DNA of 64,000 nt, taken from positions 8,556,001 to 8,620,000 of the forward strand of contig JAULSU010000001.1 in the NCBI GenBank assembly GCA_030512335.1, read 5' to 3'. Every line of letters begins with the position of its first letter. The first letter of the stretch is position 1. Position numbers and translations under genes: made by a program. The stretch comes from Immersiella caudata (lineage: Eukaryota; Ascomycota; Sordariomycetes; Sordariales; Lasiosphaeriaceae). The notes under the pieces were generated by a model. The model was not told the DNA's origin and ran no database searches. It worked only from the letters and a program-made list of their open reading frames with translations. Shown in pieces: positions 32,551 through 42,492 of the stretch.

Positions 32551-33378
32551 GGGGCATAGGGCCGAGCCCTCGAGCATGTGCATGGAATCTCGGTCGCTCA
32601 GAGTTTGGGCTTCGCACATGGAGCACTATCTTGGTTTACGTCACAGAGGGTGGGAGAATGCACTTCGCTTCGAGATCGTGTGGGCACAGTGAAAGCGCGC
32701 CCTAACAGCACGTTGCGGGTGAGGAAGATCGAGCTTCTTTCCATGGAGCTTGAGGGATGGTCCGAAAGCACTGGCACACTCACCTCATACCCATCGGCGC
32801 GCCTTTGGGCAGGTGTAAGTGAATAAGTTTTTACCTTTCGTTTGGAGGCCCGTAAAAGCCGAGGCCCGGGATCTCGGTACTCTGGCCTTGTAAAGATTCA
32901 CTCAGTTGCGCAACTTTATTCGAATAGAGTTTGGACTGCCCGAGGAACGCAGAAAAGAGACCTCACACTGATGCCGAGCCTAGGTTGCTGATGAATCTCC
33001 CGATCGTTCACTCCACTTCCGCCACGGGATGCACAATGGACTCCCGGATTCTCTCGCATTACTCCAACGGGAATATGCACTTCATCTTGTGTTAGTGGGT
33101 TTACACTGCGTCTCGGCGTTCACCACCCTCTGACTCAGAGCCGGGAAGTTTACCAACGCTCTCCCGGCGTTCTCTCCACTCGGAGCGCCAGTTGCTGGAA
33201 AAGTATAAGCTCTGGCCCTCCCCCCGCGATAGTTCAGCTTCCACCCAACCTTCTCACATCTCAGATTCTCGCATCTCAACCGGGTGGGATGCTTTGCGAA
33301 GGCATCGTTGCACTTCGACTTGCGCACCAACATAAGCTACTTACCTCTCCCCCTTACTGTCGACACCCTTTGGTAACA
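32551..33378. other. Intergenic
   Basis: About 0.8 kb holding the 3' region of the regulator and the promoter of the F-box-like gene. No additional feature supported. Confidence 0.4.
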
Positions 33379-34964
33379 ATGGCACCACGCCCTTCCCAGG
33401 GGATTCTCACCCTGCCATGTGAGGTCCTTATCGGTATCGCGACAGCCACTGCGATGCCGTCGAAACCATCGCCTTGCCTGCTTCCGGTGGCTGTGACGTC
33501 CACCCAGGTCACCGAATATGACAGAGATCGCTTGGATGAAGACCTCCAGTTGGCTCGCAAAGACGTGTGCAATCTTCGACTTACTTGCCATAAGTTCAGC
33601 GGCATCGCTATTGAGGTCCTAGGGAAGGTCTATCTCTCCGAGCTCTACGTCAGCATCGCGATCCCAAAGAGCATTCATCGGTTCGAGATGATTGCGCTGA
33701 ATCTCAAATTCCATCAACACATCCGAAAAATCCGCTTTGGACTCGAGCACGTCCTACACGAGGAGGCACTCAAAGATAGCGGCATTGAGGACCAAGACCT
33801 CCTGGGCGAGTACGAGTTGATCAAGGAAGCCCAGACCGCGATCTTTGAGGAACCTGATTTCATGGCTGCCCGGGTTGCGAAAACTCTCGGTCAGCTTCCA
33901 AATCTTGAGACGGTGTCAATTGGCTCTCGAATTGCCCAAAGTGGCTCGACGTCTCCTGGTTTCAGTTACAAAGAGGACGATCGCAGCCGGCCGTTCTGCA
34001 ATGCGGGCAGAGCTTCAATACTTTTTGCCTCTGGGCTTCAAGAACGCAGCGGGAGGCAGCTCAGACGGCTTGAAGTCGACAGTGGCGTTGAATGGATAGA
34101 CAGGGCACATGGACGTCTTGAAGAACGCATTGTTGCGGTCCCGCCATTTGCTCTGGCTTCAGCATTCATTTTGTAGTCATTTCAGACAGCTCTCGGCTCG
34201 AATCCTCTTCCGGCCAAGGCCCCACAGTGGCAGTCAACATTCATGTTCACGGCAACCCCAGAAATCCAAGTTCGAGTCAGCATTGGGCAGAAAATCTCGA
34301 GCTGTTCACCAGCAACGTCATAGATTGTCACGAATTGCGCCTGGAGTTCTCACCACGGATGAAGGACATTGGCCTCTACTCTTTCACCAATTCCCTCGCA
34401 CCTGTTAGGTCGCTGTTACTCTCCTGCCTTCAGTGTTGGCCGATCGCCCTTCTCCGTTTCCTCGAGTTACATCGCGGAACCCTCAAAACTTTGACCATCC
34501 ACGACACAATACTCCGTCATGACAACACCATCGACCTCCGGCCTGGTACTAGCCTCCGGGCTTATTTTACAGCCGAGCTCCACAAGCGCCTGAACCTATC
34601 CTACTTTACCCTCGTCAACTGCTCCGAGATAGACGATCGCAATCATGAAACCTCCGTCGTCTTTGACATGGACCGCAGATCCCGCCCCGCACGCCGCCTC
34701 CCGAAATGGGCCACCGCGCCAGTCCCCGGATTGGATAATATGAACTTTAAGTGGTTTGCGGATAACCAGTGGAATATGTGGTTCCTTGGATATATCTGGG
34801 ACTTTGGAGAGTACAGGGATACAGCGCATGATATCTACGAGGTCACACGCCGGCAGTCTGATCTTGGTTTGGAGGAGGATCCATGTGATGCGAGCAGGTT
34901 GCGCCCGTCTGTGTGGGATCTTTACGGGTGTGATGATCCTTGGGTGGATAGGGCGTATAGGTAG
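33379..34964 (+). CDS. F-box-like protein, exon junction uncertain
   Basis: The start is ATG 33379 (ACAATGG context). The N-terminus carries an F-box-like motif: GILTLPCEVLIGIATAT...DVCNLRLTCHKFSGIAIEVLG, followed by a helical region. The first frame runs to 34176, while the C-terminal half (VAVNIHVHG...LRLEFSPRMKDIG...WDLYGCDDPWVDRAYR, stop 34964) is in another frame that is open from about 34125. An intron within 34084-34190 can join them (for example acceptor TTTTGTAG at 34177 or TTTCAG at 34187), but donors there are weak, so a frameshift is possible. Fungal F-box proteins of this type act as SCF substrate adaptors; the substrate is unknown. The C-terminal part is leucine-rich-repeat-like. 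Confidence 0.6.
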
Positions 34965-35291
34965 TCGTCCCATTGGGACTGCACGATGTCTTCTCACCAT
35001 CGGAACAGAAAGTCGATCACCTCACTCTTTCCTAACATCGAGCACAGCCCTACCAGGTCGTCATCCTCGAAGTCGCCCACGCATACCACGATGCCGGATC
35101 TCTCAGCCAGTTTAGGCAAGGCCTTTAGCAGCGGCTGGCCGACTTGTTGAGTCTTAATCTTGGGCGGAAGCGGGATTCAGCGTGAATCATGTACTAACAG
35201 TTCTGTTAGGCGCAGCATTCGGGGCAACTCCGAGCAGGCACCCTCGTTCACCATTCGCCTTGCCTCCAAGCTCAAGTCTCATCCTCTCGAG
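34965..35291. other. Leader region of the Fic gene, possible extra exon
   Basis: An ATG at 34986 opens a Ser/Thr/Arg-rich 54-codon frame in the same phase as the Fic gene but ended by TGA. A clear branch and acceptor (GTACTAACAGTTCTGTTAG, ending 35209) lie just downstream. That suggests a spliced leader or first exon, but no matching donor was found. Confidence 0.35.
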
Positions 35292-36236
35292 ATGAATCTT
35301 GTCGAGGACCCTGCTCTCATCATCGCCAAGGCTCGTAAATCCTCGAGCGGAGCAACGTCCAACTTCTCCGAAATATGGACTGAGATCGAGGAAGGACTGA
35401 TCACCCTTATCTATGGCTCTAACAAGATTCAGTCAGCCGGTCCCAGCTTAGGAATCACCATCAAGTTATGTCGTGATATCTTGAGGGGCAAGAATGTGTT
35501 GGTGAACATTGAGGAGGGCAGCCCTGAGTACAAGGAGCATGTCGACTTCCTCAAGGAGACTCAGAGAGCGGGCGACAAGGTCTCAGTCGTTCGCTCTCGC
35601 ATTCAAGTTGTTCAGCATGCCAAGGCTCTTAACTTTTTCATTGATCAAGTCGTACTCACTGGTCATGATCTCACCGAGGAGCTCATCCTTCACTCCCATG
35701 CCATTCTCTACCACGGCCTTGAGGATGAGAATGTTATCGCGGGAAAGTACCACACGCATGAGGCGGCCGTCAGCTACGGCAAGCCTGGCGAGGGAAAGAA
35801 GAAGTCCAATATGTGCATTCGGGCTTCAGTTGTTCCCCGCTACATGAAGGAAATGGTCGAGAGCCTCAAGCAAGACCTCGCTAATGCAGAGCGTGACAAC
35901 GAAAATGACCCGTGCACACTGGTTGCGCACTATCACCACCAATTCGTGATGATTCACCCCTTCGGCGACGGGAACGGGCGCATGTCGCGCATTATCCTTA
36001 ATGCTCTCCTGCTTAAGTATGCAGGTTACCTTAGCTTGTTCGGCAGTGAGAATAGCGATAAGGACCACTATCTCGCTGTGGTGCGTCAGGGCGCGAAGGT
36101 GTTTCACGATGAGGACATGGGAATCCAGTTTGAGAATCAGACTTCTCGCCGAGAGCTCACCCGCTATGTCTTGCACAAGTCCAAGAGAAGCTTGGAGAGT
36201 ATGTGGGCCTGGGTAAAGGGCACTGAGAAGAAGTGA
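35292..36236 (+). CDS. Fic-domain protein (putative AMPylase), at least 314 aa
   Basis: The Fic core motif MIHPFGDGNGRMSR (HPFGDGNGR at residues 222-230) is complete, with the catalytic His and the phosphate-binding GNGR loop. Preceding helices (LTEELILHSHAILYHGL, KYHTHEAAVSYG) match the fungal Fic fold. Fic enzymes transfer AMP or related groups to Ser/Thr/Tyr of target proteins. The inhibitory helix that usually reads (S/T)xxxE(G/N) appears here as SNKIQS in LIYGSNKIQSAG, so the inhibitory Glu is Gln. The frame is open upstream to about 35160 and an acceptor ends at 35209, so the true start may be in an upstream exon; the first in-frame ATG is 35292. The C-terminus is basic with a Trp-rich end. 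Confidence 0.88.
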   Translation: MNLVEDPALIIAKARKSSSGATSNFSEIWTEIEEGLITLIYGSNKIQSAGPSLGITIKLCRDILRGKNVLVNIEEGSPEYKEHVDFLKETQRAGDKVSVVRSRIQVVQHAKALNFFIDQVVLTGHDLTEELILHSHAILYHGLEDENVIAGKYHTHEAAVSYGKPGEGKKKSNMCIRASVVPRYMKEMVESLKQDLANAERDNENDPCTLVAHYHHQFVMIHPFGDGNGRMSRIILNALLLKYAGYLSLFGSENSDKDHYLAVVRQGAKVFHDEDMGIQFENQTSRRELTRYVLHKSKRSLESMWAWVKGTEKK

Positions 36237-36809
36237 ATTTGATGGAGGGCTGGGAATGAGCTCTGAAATCAGGGAGGTATGGACACGGCAGCATAAAATG
36301 TACAATAGGAGCCGTTCAGCAGTGAAGCTGATTGCGATGAGTTTATGAATGCAAATGACATTCCATTTCCTGGCCGTGCTCCAACTTGTTTAGGACAAGA
36401 TCTAGTCGAGGGCAGTAAAGCACTGACATTGAGGTGTGGCACATTTGACAGGAAGTTTCAGGGGTCTAGATGCTGCAAGAGAAGCTGCGCTGCGTTTTCG
36501 GGGTCTTGGCGGCTTTCAGCTAGGACGCTTTCCAATCGAGGGGGATGCGAGGCGTCGAATGCGAGCTGGCGAGCTGCGGCAACGTCATGGACTGACTCTG
36601 AACCGGGATTCCCATTCGTCGAACCAACTTCGCGAGATGCAAACACCACCACTAGTGCGAAATCGGTACACCCTTCTCGTCGTCGAAAGCAAGGCCTCGG
36701 GCTAAAAGCTCCCGCGAACCCCGCAGCTTGAGATATATACTTGTACTTCAAGTCAGCTCCCATTCTCCCATTGCTTGGGAACACCATCACTTAATCGTAT
36801 CACAGTAAA
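36237..36809. other. Intergenic
   Basis: About 570 bp between the Fic and esterase genes. No gene supported; the open frames lack family signals. Confidence 0.4.
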
Positions 36810-37839
36810 ATGGCGTCCCTCGGTAACTGGACATTCACACCATTCCCATCCTTCCCCGCGACCATAATCCCCAACTTCGCCTTCTGGAACGCCACCGATG
36901 CATCCCAAAACCTCACCTACCAGATCGGCATCTCCTGGCCCTTCGAATGGGAATCCCCCGATGTGACTAACAAAACCGCTCTTACAATGCAAGTCCGCCC
37001 TAAAAGTCTCCCCTGAGCCGTCACTGACACCAAGTACCAGGTACATCACCGACGGCAACGCCTACGGCCTCACCGCAGCCGAACACGTCAAACGCCGCAA
37101 ACCCGTTGACTCCCAGCAACCCGATACCATCGTCGTAACCATCGGCTACCCCCTCACCAACCATGTCTACGACCTCTCCCGCCGCTTCGTCGACCTCCGC
37201 CCACCCCTCCCTGTCCCTCCTGGACCAGGACCCGACGGGAATCCAAACCCGCCCCCCGCAGGCGCAGATAACTTCATCGCTTTCATCGACGGGGCGCTTC
37301 GCCCTTGGGTCCAAAACACCGTCTTCCCCTCTGTCACGTTCACGCGCGATGCTCTGTACGGGCATTCCTTCGGGGGTGTCTTTGCCGTTTGGGCATTGAT
37401 CGCGCACCCGGGGTTATTCGACACTTATATCATCGCGACACCGACGGTGATTTGGAACAACGGGTCGTTGATAGAAGAGGTGACGAAGCGCTGGGGTGTT
37501 GGGTCCGGAGCAGACGAGGTCCCTGGGGTTGCGACCAGCGTGGGGAATGGGACTGAGAAAGGGAGAAAGAAGCCTCCGGCGGTGTTTATTACGTATGGAT
37601 CGGAGGAGCAGTTTCCTGTGAGAAGGAGGACGGAAACGCAGGCGGAGTGGGAGGAGAGGAGGGCGCTGTGGCAGTCTTTTCGGCAGACGGATGTCACGTG
37701 GGATTTGTTTTATCGGATTCAGGATGCGGGGCCGAGGTGGACGAGGGATGTGAGGTTGAAGGAGTATGTTGGGCAGGACCACGCGGGGGTGGCCGCGAGT
37801 ACGGTTGCGGATGGGGTTGGGTATTTTGCGGATTGGTAA
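36810..37839 (+). CDS. IroE-like siderophore esterase / alpha-beta hydrolase, 325 aa
   Basis: Exons 36810-36988 and 37041-37839. The intron is GC-AG (AT|GCAAGT...TACCAG), the only solution that keeps frame, joining NKTALTM to YITDGNAYGL. The protein matches the esterase-D/IroE group: WPFEWESPD and the conserved Y-x-x-DGNA-x-x-LTAAE strand, then IVVTIGYPL, the nucleophile elbow YGHSFGGVFAVWAL (Ser169), and the C-terminal GQDHAGVAAS (His307). Fungal relatives hydrolyse ester siderophores such as triacetylfusarinine to release iron. No signal peptide is seen, so a cytosolic role is likely. No siderophore synthesis genes are beside it. Confidence 0.88.
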
Positions 37840-38224
37840 TGGGGGGAGGCGGAGCCTAGGATACTGGTTTTTCTTCTTGACGGCACAAATTACCTACCTA
37901 GCGAATCGCCGATTTTACCCACGCCTGGCACCCTTGTTCGCGATTGTAGATCAAAGCACGGGCTGCTCTTAAAGACCGATAATGTGTGCTCCAGGTGACT
38001 TCCTCATACTGCCGACTGAGCTCGATGTTGGATAGGAGCCTGGCTGGTTACGGTACATTAACCCATACTTATTGGAACTGTTTGGGTCCCCGCTCTTTCT
38101 TTCCAGGTTGGGAACAGGTACTTGTAACTGCCTAGGTATCTTGACTCAGCTGGCGGCGCCCTCACCAACTTCGTCACATGGAGGTTTGGTGATGATTGTT
38201 TATGCGTTCCTGGTGAGAATGATC
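37840..38224. other. Intergenic between convergent genes
   Basis: About 385 bp with 3' regions of the esterase and HET genes. No feature seen. Confidence 0.4.
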
Positions 38225-40585
38225 CTACACCAACAGAATCTCGACCGGTTCTACCTCCCCTCGACGTGCGGCAGCAGCAAGTTCTCCATCCGAGATGCCT
38301 TGAACATAGCATGGCCCAACAAGCTCGTATCTGCCTCCAGATGGGTGTTTCCGAACGACGAAGGGCATCTGTACATCGTCGAAAAGGATAATCTGATCTC
38401 CTGTGCGCATCGCCCGCGGTCCGTTGCCGATCATGCCGTTGTTTGTGACGAACAGTGTATGCTCGAATGCTTCCAAGTACCTCGTCAAAGTCTGTTGCAG
38501 TCCAGGAATCGCTTCGCTGTTGAGAAGGCGCTCGACTTCGACTTCGGCCAATGCTGTATCCTGGCTTTGGGGGGCTGAAACGAAGCGGTAGAGAGCTTCC
38601 AGGATGCTTCGAAGGTCACAGTTTTGGTCGAGACCAAGCTGTGATGTGAAAGTAGAGATATCCTCCTCTGATGCCATAGACGAGAGATAGAGCCGTATAA
38701 ATGCTAAAATCAGAAGCGTATCGGCGATAGCGTCCGTCCCCAAACGCCTCGAGTCCATGCACAAAGCTGTTAGGACATTGTCCTTGGTTGTCAAAGCCGA
38801 CTCGTTCCGCTGCAAAGTCAGTTTGGCCACGGCTTGCATGAGCGGCATGGACCTAACCAGCTGGAACTGTTCATGGCCGAGGTTCGTGCTTGTCTCTGGC
38901 TGCATGACCGCCTCTTCCGCTGACCTCAGACGCCTTGCAGCCTCTGCGGCGTTGAATCGGTCTATGCCGCACATCAGCGCCCAGAATATCGAGACCAACA
39001 CAGACAACGCAGTACGATCTTCATTTTCTGGAAACCTAGCGAGGGCGTTGTAGATATGCGCAAGATCAATGTTGACTCCCTCAAGTGGGAGCACTGAAAC
39101 CGGTGCGCTCGCAAGAATGGCGCTGCAACGCAGCTCCTCCCCCCCAACATGGAAGGGCCGCGGAGAATTAAATGCGGAAAATCGAAATCGTGGACCTTTT
39201 CCCTTTCGTTCTAGGGTCCGTCCAAGCGTCGCGTCCCAGACTGGACTCTCGCGAATTGACCTTCTCAGGTCAGGTACCCAAGAGGGAAGTCCTCCCATGG
39301 GCGCGGAGTAGGTACGACTGTTGAGGCCGGCGAAGTAGAGTGGATCCAGAGATGCCCAGTCCACTAGCACACTGGTAAACCACTCTGTATATATATCCTT
39401 CGTCTGCTTGCTGTAGTCGGCTAGTACTTGGGCTTGGACCCTTGGGCTCGCCAACCCCAGAAATCCGTAAACCTTGTCGCGTGGATCCACCGAGATGTAA
39501 GCGCCAGACAAGACAATGTAGAAAAGGTTGTCTCCGGAAGTCGTCACACTCCTGAGGAAGTCATAGTAGCTCCAGACTACCAACGTGTCCTCCATTGAGC
39601 GAACATATGCGGGCCAGGATGCAGCGATGTCCTCCCACCCAGGCGTCCTGGCGAGTGTTGCTTCCCATTGCGGCAAGAGCTGCAAGCGTTTGAGAAACTC
39701 CAACCAGGAGTCACGGAAGATCTGAATGTCGCTGAAGAGCATGGTGTCATTTTCGTACATGATGATGTTGTCCTTGGGCCGTGTGCGGACCAGCTCCTGG
39801 ACGATCCAGAGGCGATGCCAGTACTGCAGGCTGAAGAACTGCGGCATGTCATTGGAAAGCGAAAACAAATGTATCAGACGGGGATCCACAATCGTATCTA
39901 CTGAGTTGGCCGGGTCGTCCCAGGCTCCACCGGGTGAAATTGCAACGGGCTCGCGGCCAATCAGCATTTCTATTTGCGCCTGTGAGGCGGCCGAACCCCG
40001 CGCTGCCCGGACCGTCTCGGCGATGAAGCTAAACGCAGATGTGATGGCCGGATCACCGCTGCCGAGCCAGGAAATGACCTTCCTAGCTCGCTCGTAGACG
40101 GAGGCCATCAGCATCACCTGATTTGACTTTTCCTGAATGTCTTCTTGGTTGATGCACAGCGCGTCGATCCAGATCCAGTCTGGCGCCGCGGCGGGCGATC
40201 CACTATTGGTGAAGTATCGGCGGAGGTGTTGTAGAGCGTTCAGCAGTGACGGGTTGGTGAGTTTAAAGGCAGCGTCGTTGACTCGTATGTCTTCTTCGAT
40301 GCCATAGGGGGTACCCCACGCCCACGAGAGCGCTGAAAAAGGCGGGGCAGAGGCGAAGTCGAAAGGCCTGATTTCGCATGCAATGGCGTCTGTCGCGGCA
40401 TCCGGAGTTTTTGGCAGAAGCCGCAGAAGCCGGATCTGCTGGGCTGCATGGTCAAGAGGTCGGAACTGGAATCTTCTGGCTTTCCAGGAGTTGTTATCTG
40501 TGTGAGGTCTGCTGCTGTCATGCTGCGATGCCGAGCCCCACTTTTTTATCAGCCTGGAGGCGGCTCGCCTCACCAGCTCTGACAT
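38225..40585 (-). CDS. HET-domain protein, 786 aa
   Basis: Single exon. The start is MSELVRRAASRLIKKWG; the frame is open 103 codons further upstream but that part looks like leader sequence. HET landmarks: RFQFRPLDHAAQQIRLLRLLP, PFSALSWAWGTPYG, WIWIDALCINQEDIQEKSNQ, VYERARKVISWLG. Next come the middle HRLWIVQELVRTR and DPRDKVYGFLGLA, and the C-terminal tail FDDVQMPFVVRKHPSGGRY followed by VGPCYVQGISDGE. All are intact and in one frame. Proteins of this class act in vegetative incompatibility or related cell-death responses. No extra domain was recognised in the middle. It is divergent from the membrane protein at 41211. Confidence 0.93.
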   Translation of the reverse strand: MSELVRRAASRLIKKWGSASQHDSSRPHTDNNSWKARRFQFRPLDHAAQQIRLLRLLPKTPDAATDAIACEIRPFDFASAPPFSALSWAWGTPYGIEEDIRVNDAAFKLTNPSLLNALQHLRRYFTNSGSPAAAPDWIWIDALCINQEDIQEKSNQVMLMASVYERARKVISWLGSGDPAITSAFSFIAETVRAARGSAASQAQIEMLIGREPVAISPGGAWDDPANSVDTIVDPRLIHLFSLSNDMPQFFSLQYWHRLWIVQELVRTRPKDNIIMYENDTMLFSDIQIFRDSWLEFLKRLQLLPQWEATLARTPGWEDIAASWPAYVRSMEDTLVVWSYYDFLRSVTTSGDNLFYIVLSGAYISVDPRDKVYGFLGLASPRVQAQVLADYSKQTKDIYTEWFTSVLVDWASLDPLYFAGLNSRTYSAPMGGLPSWVPDLRRSIRESPVWDATLGRTLERKGKGPRFRFSAFNSPRPFHVGGEELRCSAILASAPVSVLPLEGVNIDLAHIYNALARFPENEDRTALSVLVSIFWALMCGIDRFNAAEAARRLRSAEEAVMQPETSTNLGHEQFQLVRSMPLMQAVAKLTLQRNESALTTKDNVLTALCMDSRRLGTDAIADTLLILAFIRLYLSSMASEEDISTFTSQLGLDQNCDLRSILEALYRFVSAPQSQDTALAEVEVERLLNSEAIPGLQQTLTRYLEAFEHTLFVTNNGMIGNGPRAMRTGDQIILFDDVQMPFVVRKHPSGGRYELVGPCYVQGISDGELAAAARRGEVEPVEILLV

Positions 40586-41210
40586 AGATACGCGCTGTTT
40601 CTCTCTAGAAACTTGTGGGAATTCGGGGTGAAATTGATGATGAAGAAGATGTCGTCGGATTTCTTGGGTTGCGATCCTACGAAGAATCGGTACTTGCGCA
40701 GGTTGCTGCCTGAGCTGAGGGACAATTGGGCGTGGTTCCCCCAGCTGATGTGGGCAGTGCACCGCAGATGCTTGGGGTGGAAGTGTGGCGCAGTTGGCCG
40801 CCCTTATCGTGTGGCTGAAACTGCCAGGGGCCCCCTGAATAACCCCTGACCTGACCCCTGACCTGACAGAACCAAGCACAAAGTATACTTCCATTCCCAG
40901 GTCGTTCTTAGGTTGATGGACGAGTAATCAGTAGACACCTATTTTCCCAGTACCTACTTCCTCCTCCGACTGGCGGTAATGCACGCCATTATCCTCGTCC
41001 GCAAGGCTCTTGTCTCGATTAGGTCCAACGGTGGCGTGCATTAGTTGACGCCATCATGCTACCCGTCGGCCTCAGGCGCCAGCCGCCGGCCGCCTCAACG
41101 GTGGGCAAGGCTCTGACAGGAAACAGAGCGCTTCTTCCCCTCTTTTCCCATTTCTTGCGCTTCTTTCCCACATCATCTTCCATGAACATGATTAACCCCT
41201 AACTTCTGCC
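40586..41210. promoter_or_regulatory. Divergent intergenic region
   Basis: A 625-bp region between the HET gene and the membrane protein, with a short direct repeat CCTGACCTGA near 40845-40866. No gene supported. Confidence 0.4.
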
Positions 41211-42250
41211 ATGGCCGAGAGCACACAGCCCGTGGGCGATCTTCCGTTCGACTGGACCATCACATCGGCCGACAAGACCGAGGGCGCCTGTCCGGGTAGT
41301 TCCCTCATTCTCGGGAGCTTCGCCGCTATCAACGCCATTGCGGGGGTCCTCAGTCTCGTCTTTGGTTGCCGCATCATTGTCAACAAACTCACCTTTGGCC
41401 TCCTCGGAAAGCCCGACAGCAACGGGTGGCGCTACCTCTGGGTCCCGAGCGTAGGGCTCCATCTCGCAGCGAATGCCGGCATTGCCCGACTCATCCAGAC
41501 CATCCCAGGTTATCTGAGCACTTTTACCATCGCGGAGCTGATGCTCTTCTTCACAGCCCGACCGCGTATGAGTTGGCTGTTTTTGCTCGCCTCGCAATTT
41601 GGAGAAATCGACAGGGGCTTCGATTCCCAATGCAAGAAGAAACCAACATACGAGAGAAAACAGTGGGGTGAGCTGTGGTCGTCTGCCTCGCTGACGAACC
41701 TTGCGGCCGAGGCAGTCCTCCAAGCTATTGCCCTGTACCCGATGGGACGTGTTGCGGCGTTTGGAGGGCCTCGCGGCTTCTTAAAGGTGTGGAGTGCCGA
41801 GTACGCAACGCTGCCGTCAAGCGCACGGCTGATGTACGCTGGCGCCATGCTCTACCTCACCATCGGCGCCTTTTGCCTTTTCTCAGTGTTGGTCTTCTTT
41901 GGCACGGCGCTCTTTAAGAAGGACCTAAAAGGGAGTATAATGGGTCCGTCAGAGAGCCACACGTGGAGGGAGTGCCGGACCTGTAAGGAAAGGCATTCTG
42001 ATGACATGCCCGCTAAAGCAGAGCTCTCCTTCTTCGGGATGATATATCTGCCGTTGTACACGTGGATGGCGAGCTGGATATTCTGGGCGGGCTTTGTGAA
42101 GCTTGCGGGAGAACGGTGCGTGCCTCAAAATTCAAGTCTTTGTTCGGGTCGCTGACAAGACTTAGATATTGTCCCCCAAACCTCGTGGCGCAGGTGGCTG
42201 TATGGAGTAGTACCTCGGTGCTGACTTCATTCTTTGGAGCAAGCGGTTGA
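41211..42250 (+). CDS. Polytopic membrane protein of unknown function, 329 aa
   Basis: Exons 41211-42115 and 42166-42250. The 50-nt intron (GTGCGT...GCTGAC...CTTAG) joins AGER to YCPPNLVAQ in frame. Six or seven membrane segments are visible, among them SLILGSFAAINAIAGVLSLV, VPSVGLHLAANAGIARLI, AELMLFFTARP...WLFLLASQ, AGAMLYLTIGAFCLFSVLVFFG, FFGMIYLPLYTWMASWIFWAG and the C-terminal AVWSSTSVLTSFFG. Between two late helices there is a CRTCKERH cysteine pair on a loop. I recognise no named family; such proteins are common in these fungi and often sit beside HET genes. Confidence 0.82.
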
Positions 42251-42492
42251 GAAAGGATCACCTCCATGCTTCTTCGACAGCGCATCGAGCAACACAAGCT
42301 GAGACTACTCTGTGCGAAGTCCTTGGGTTGCACCACTACATACATTCAGCGAACCGGTTGGGGAGAGGGGGGGGGGCTCTGAGAACAGTGGAAGCGAGTT
42401 TTTCACTTCCGATATTAGGTCGAAGATTGATAGCAGTTCATTGTAGTACCTGACTGTTTCTAGACTTCCCTCCATGAAGCTTTTGTTCGGAA

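Noticed and set aside
34195..34215. GGCTCGAATCC resembling a tRNA T-arm
   Set aside because: No acceptor or anticodon stem can be folded around it, and it lies within coding sequence.
36345..36731. 128-codon plus-strand frame between the Fic and esterase genes
   Set aside because: Two overlapping frames of similar length, no domain and no splice structure; treated as intergenic.
40586..40894. N-terminal extension of the HET protein at 38225
   Set aside because: 103 in-frame codons upstream of MSELVRRAASRL have no HET similarity and resemble leader sequence, so the downstream ATG was chosen.
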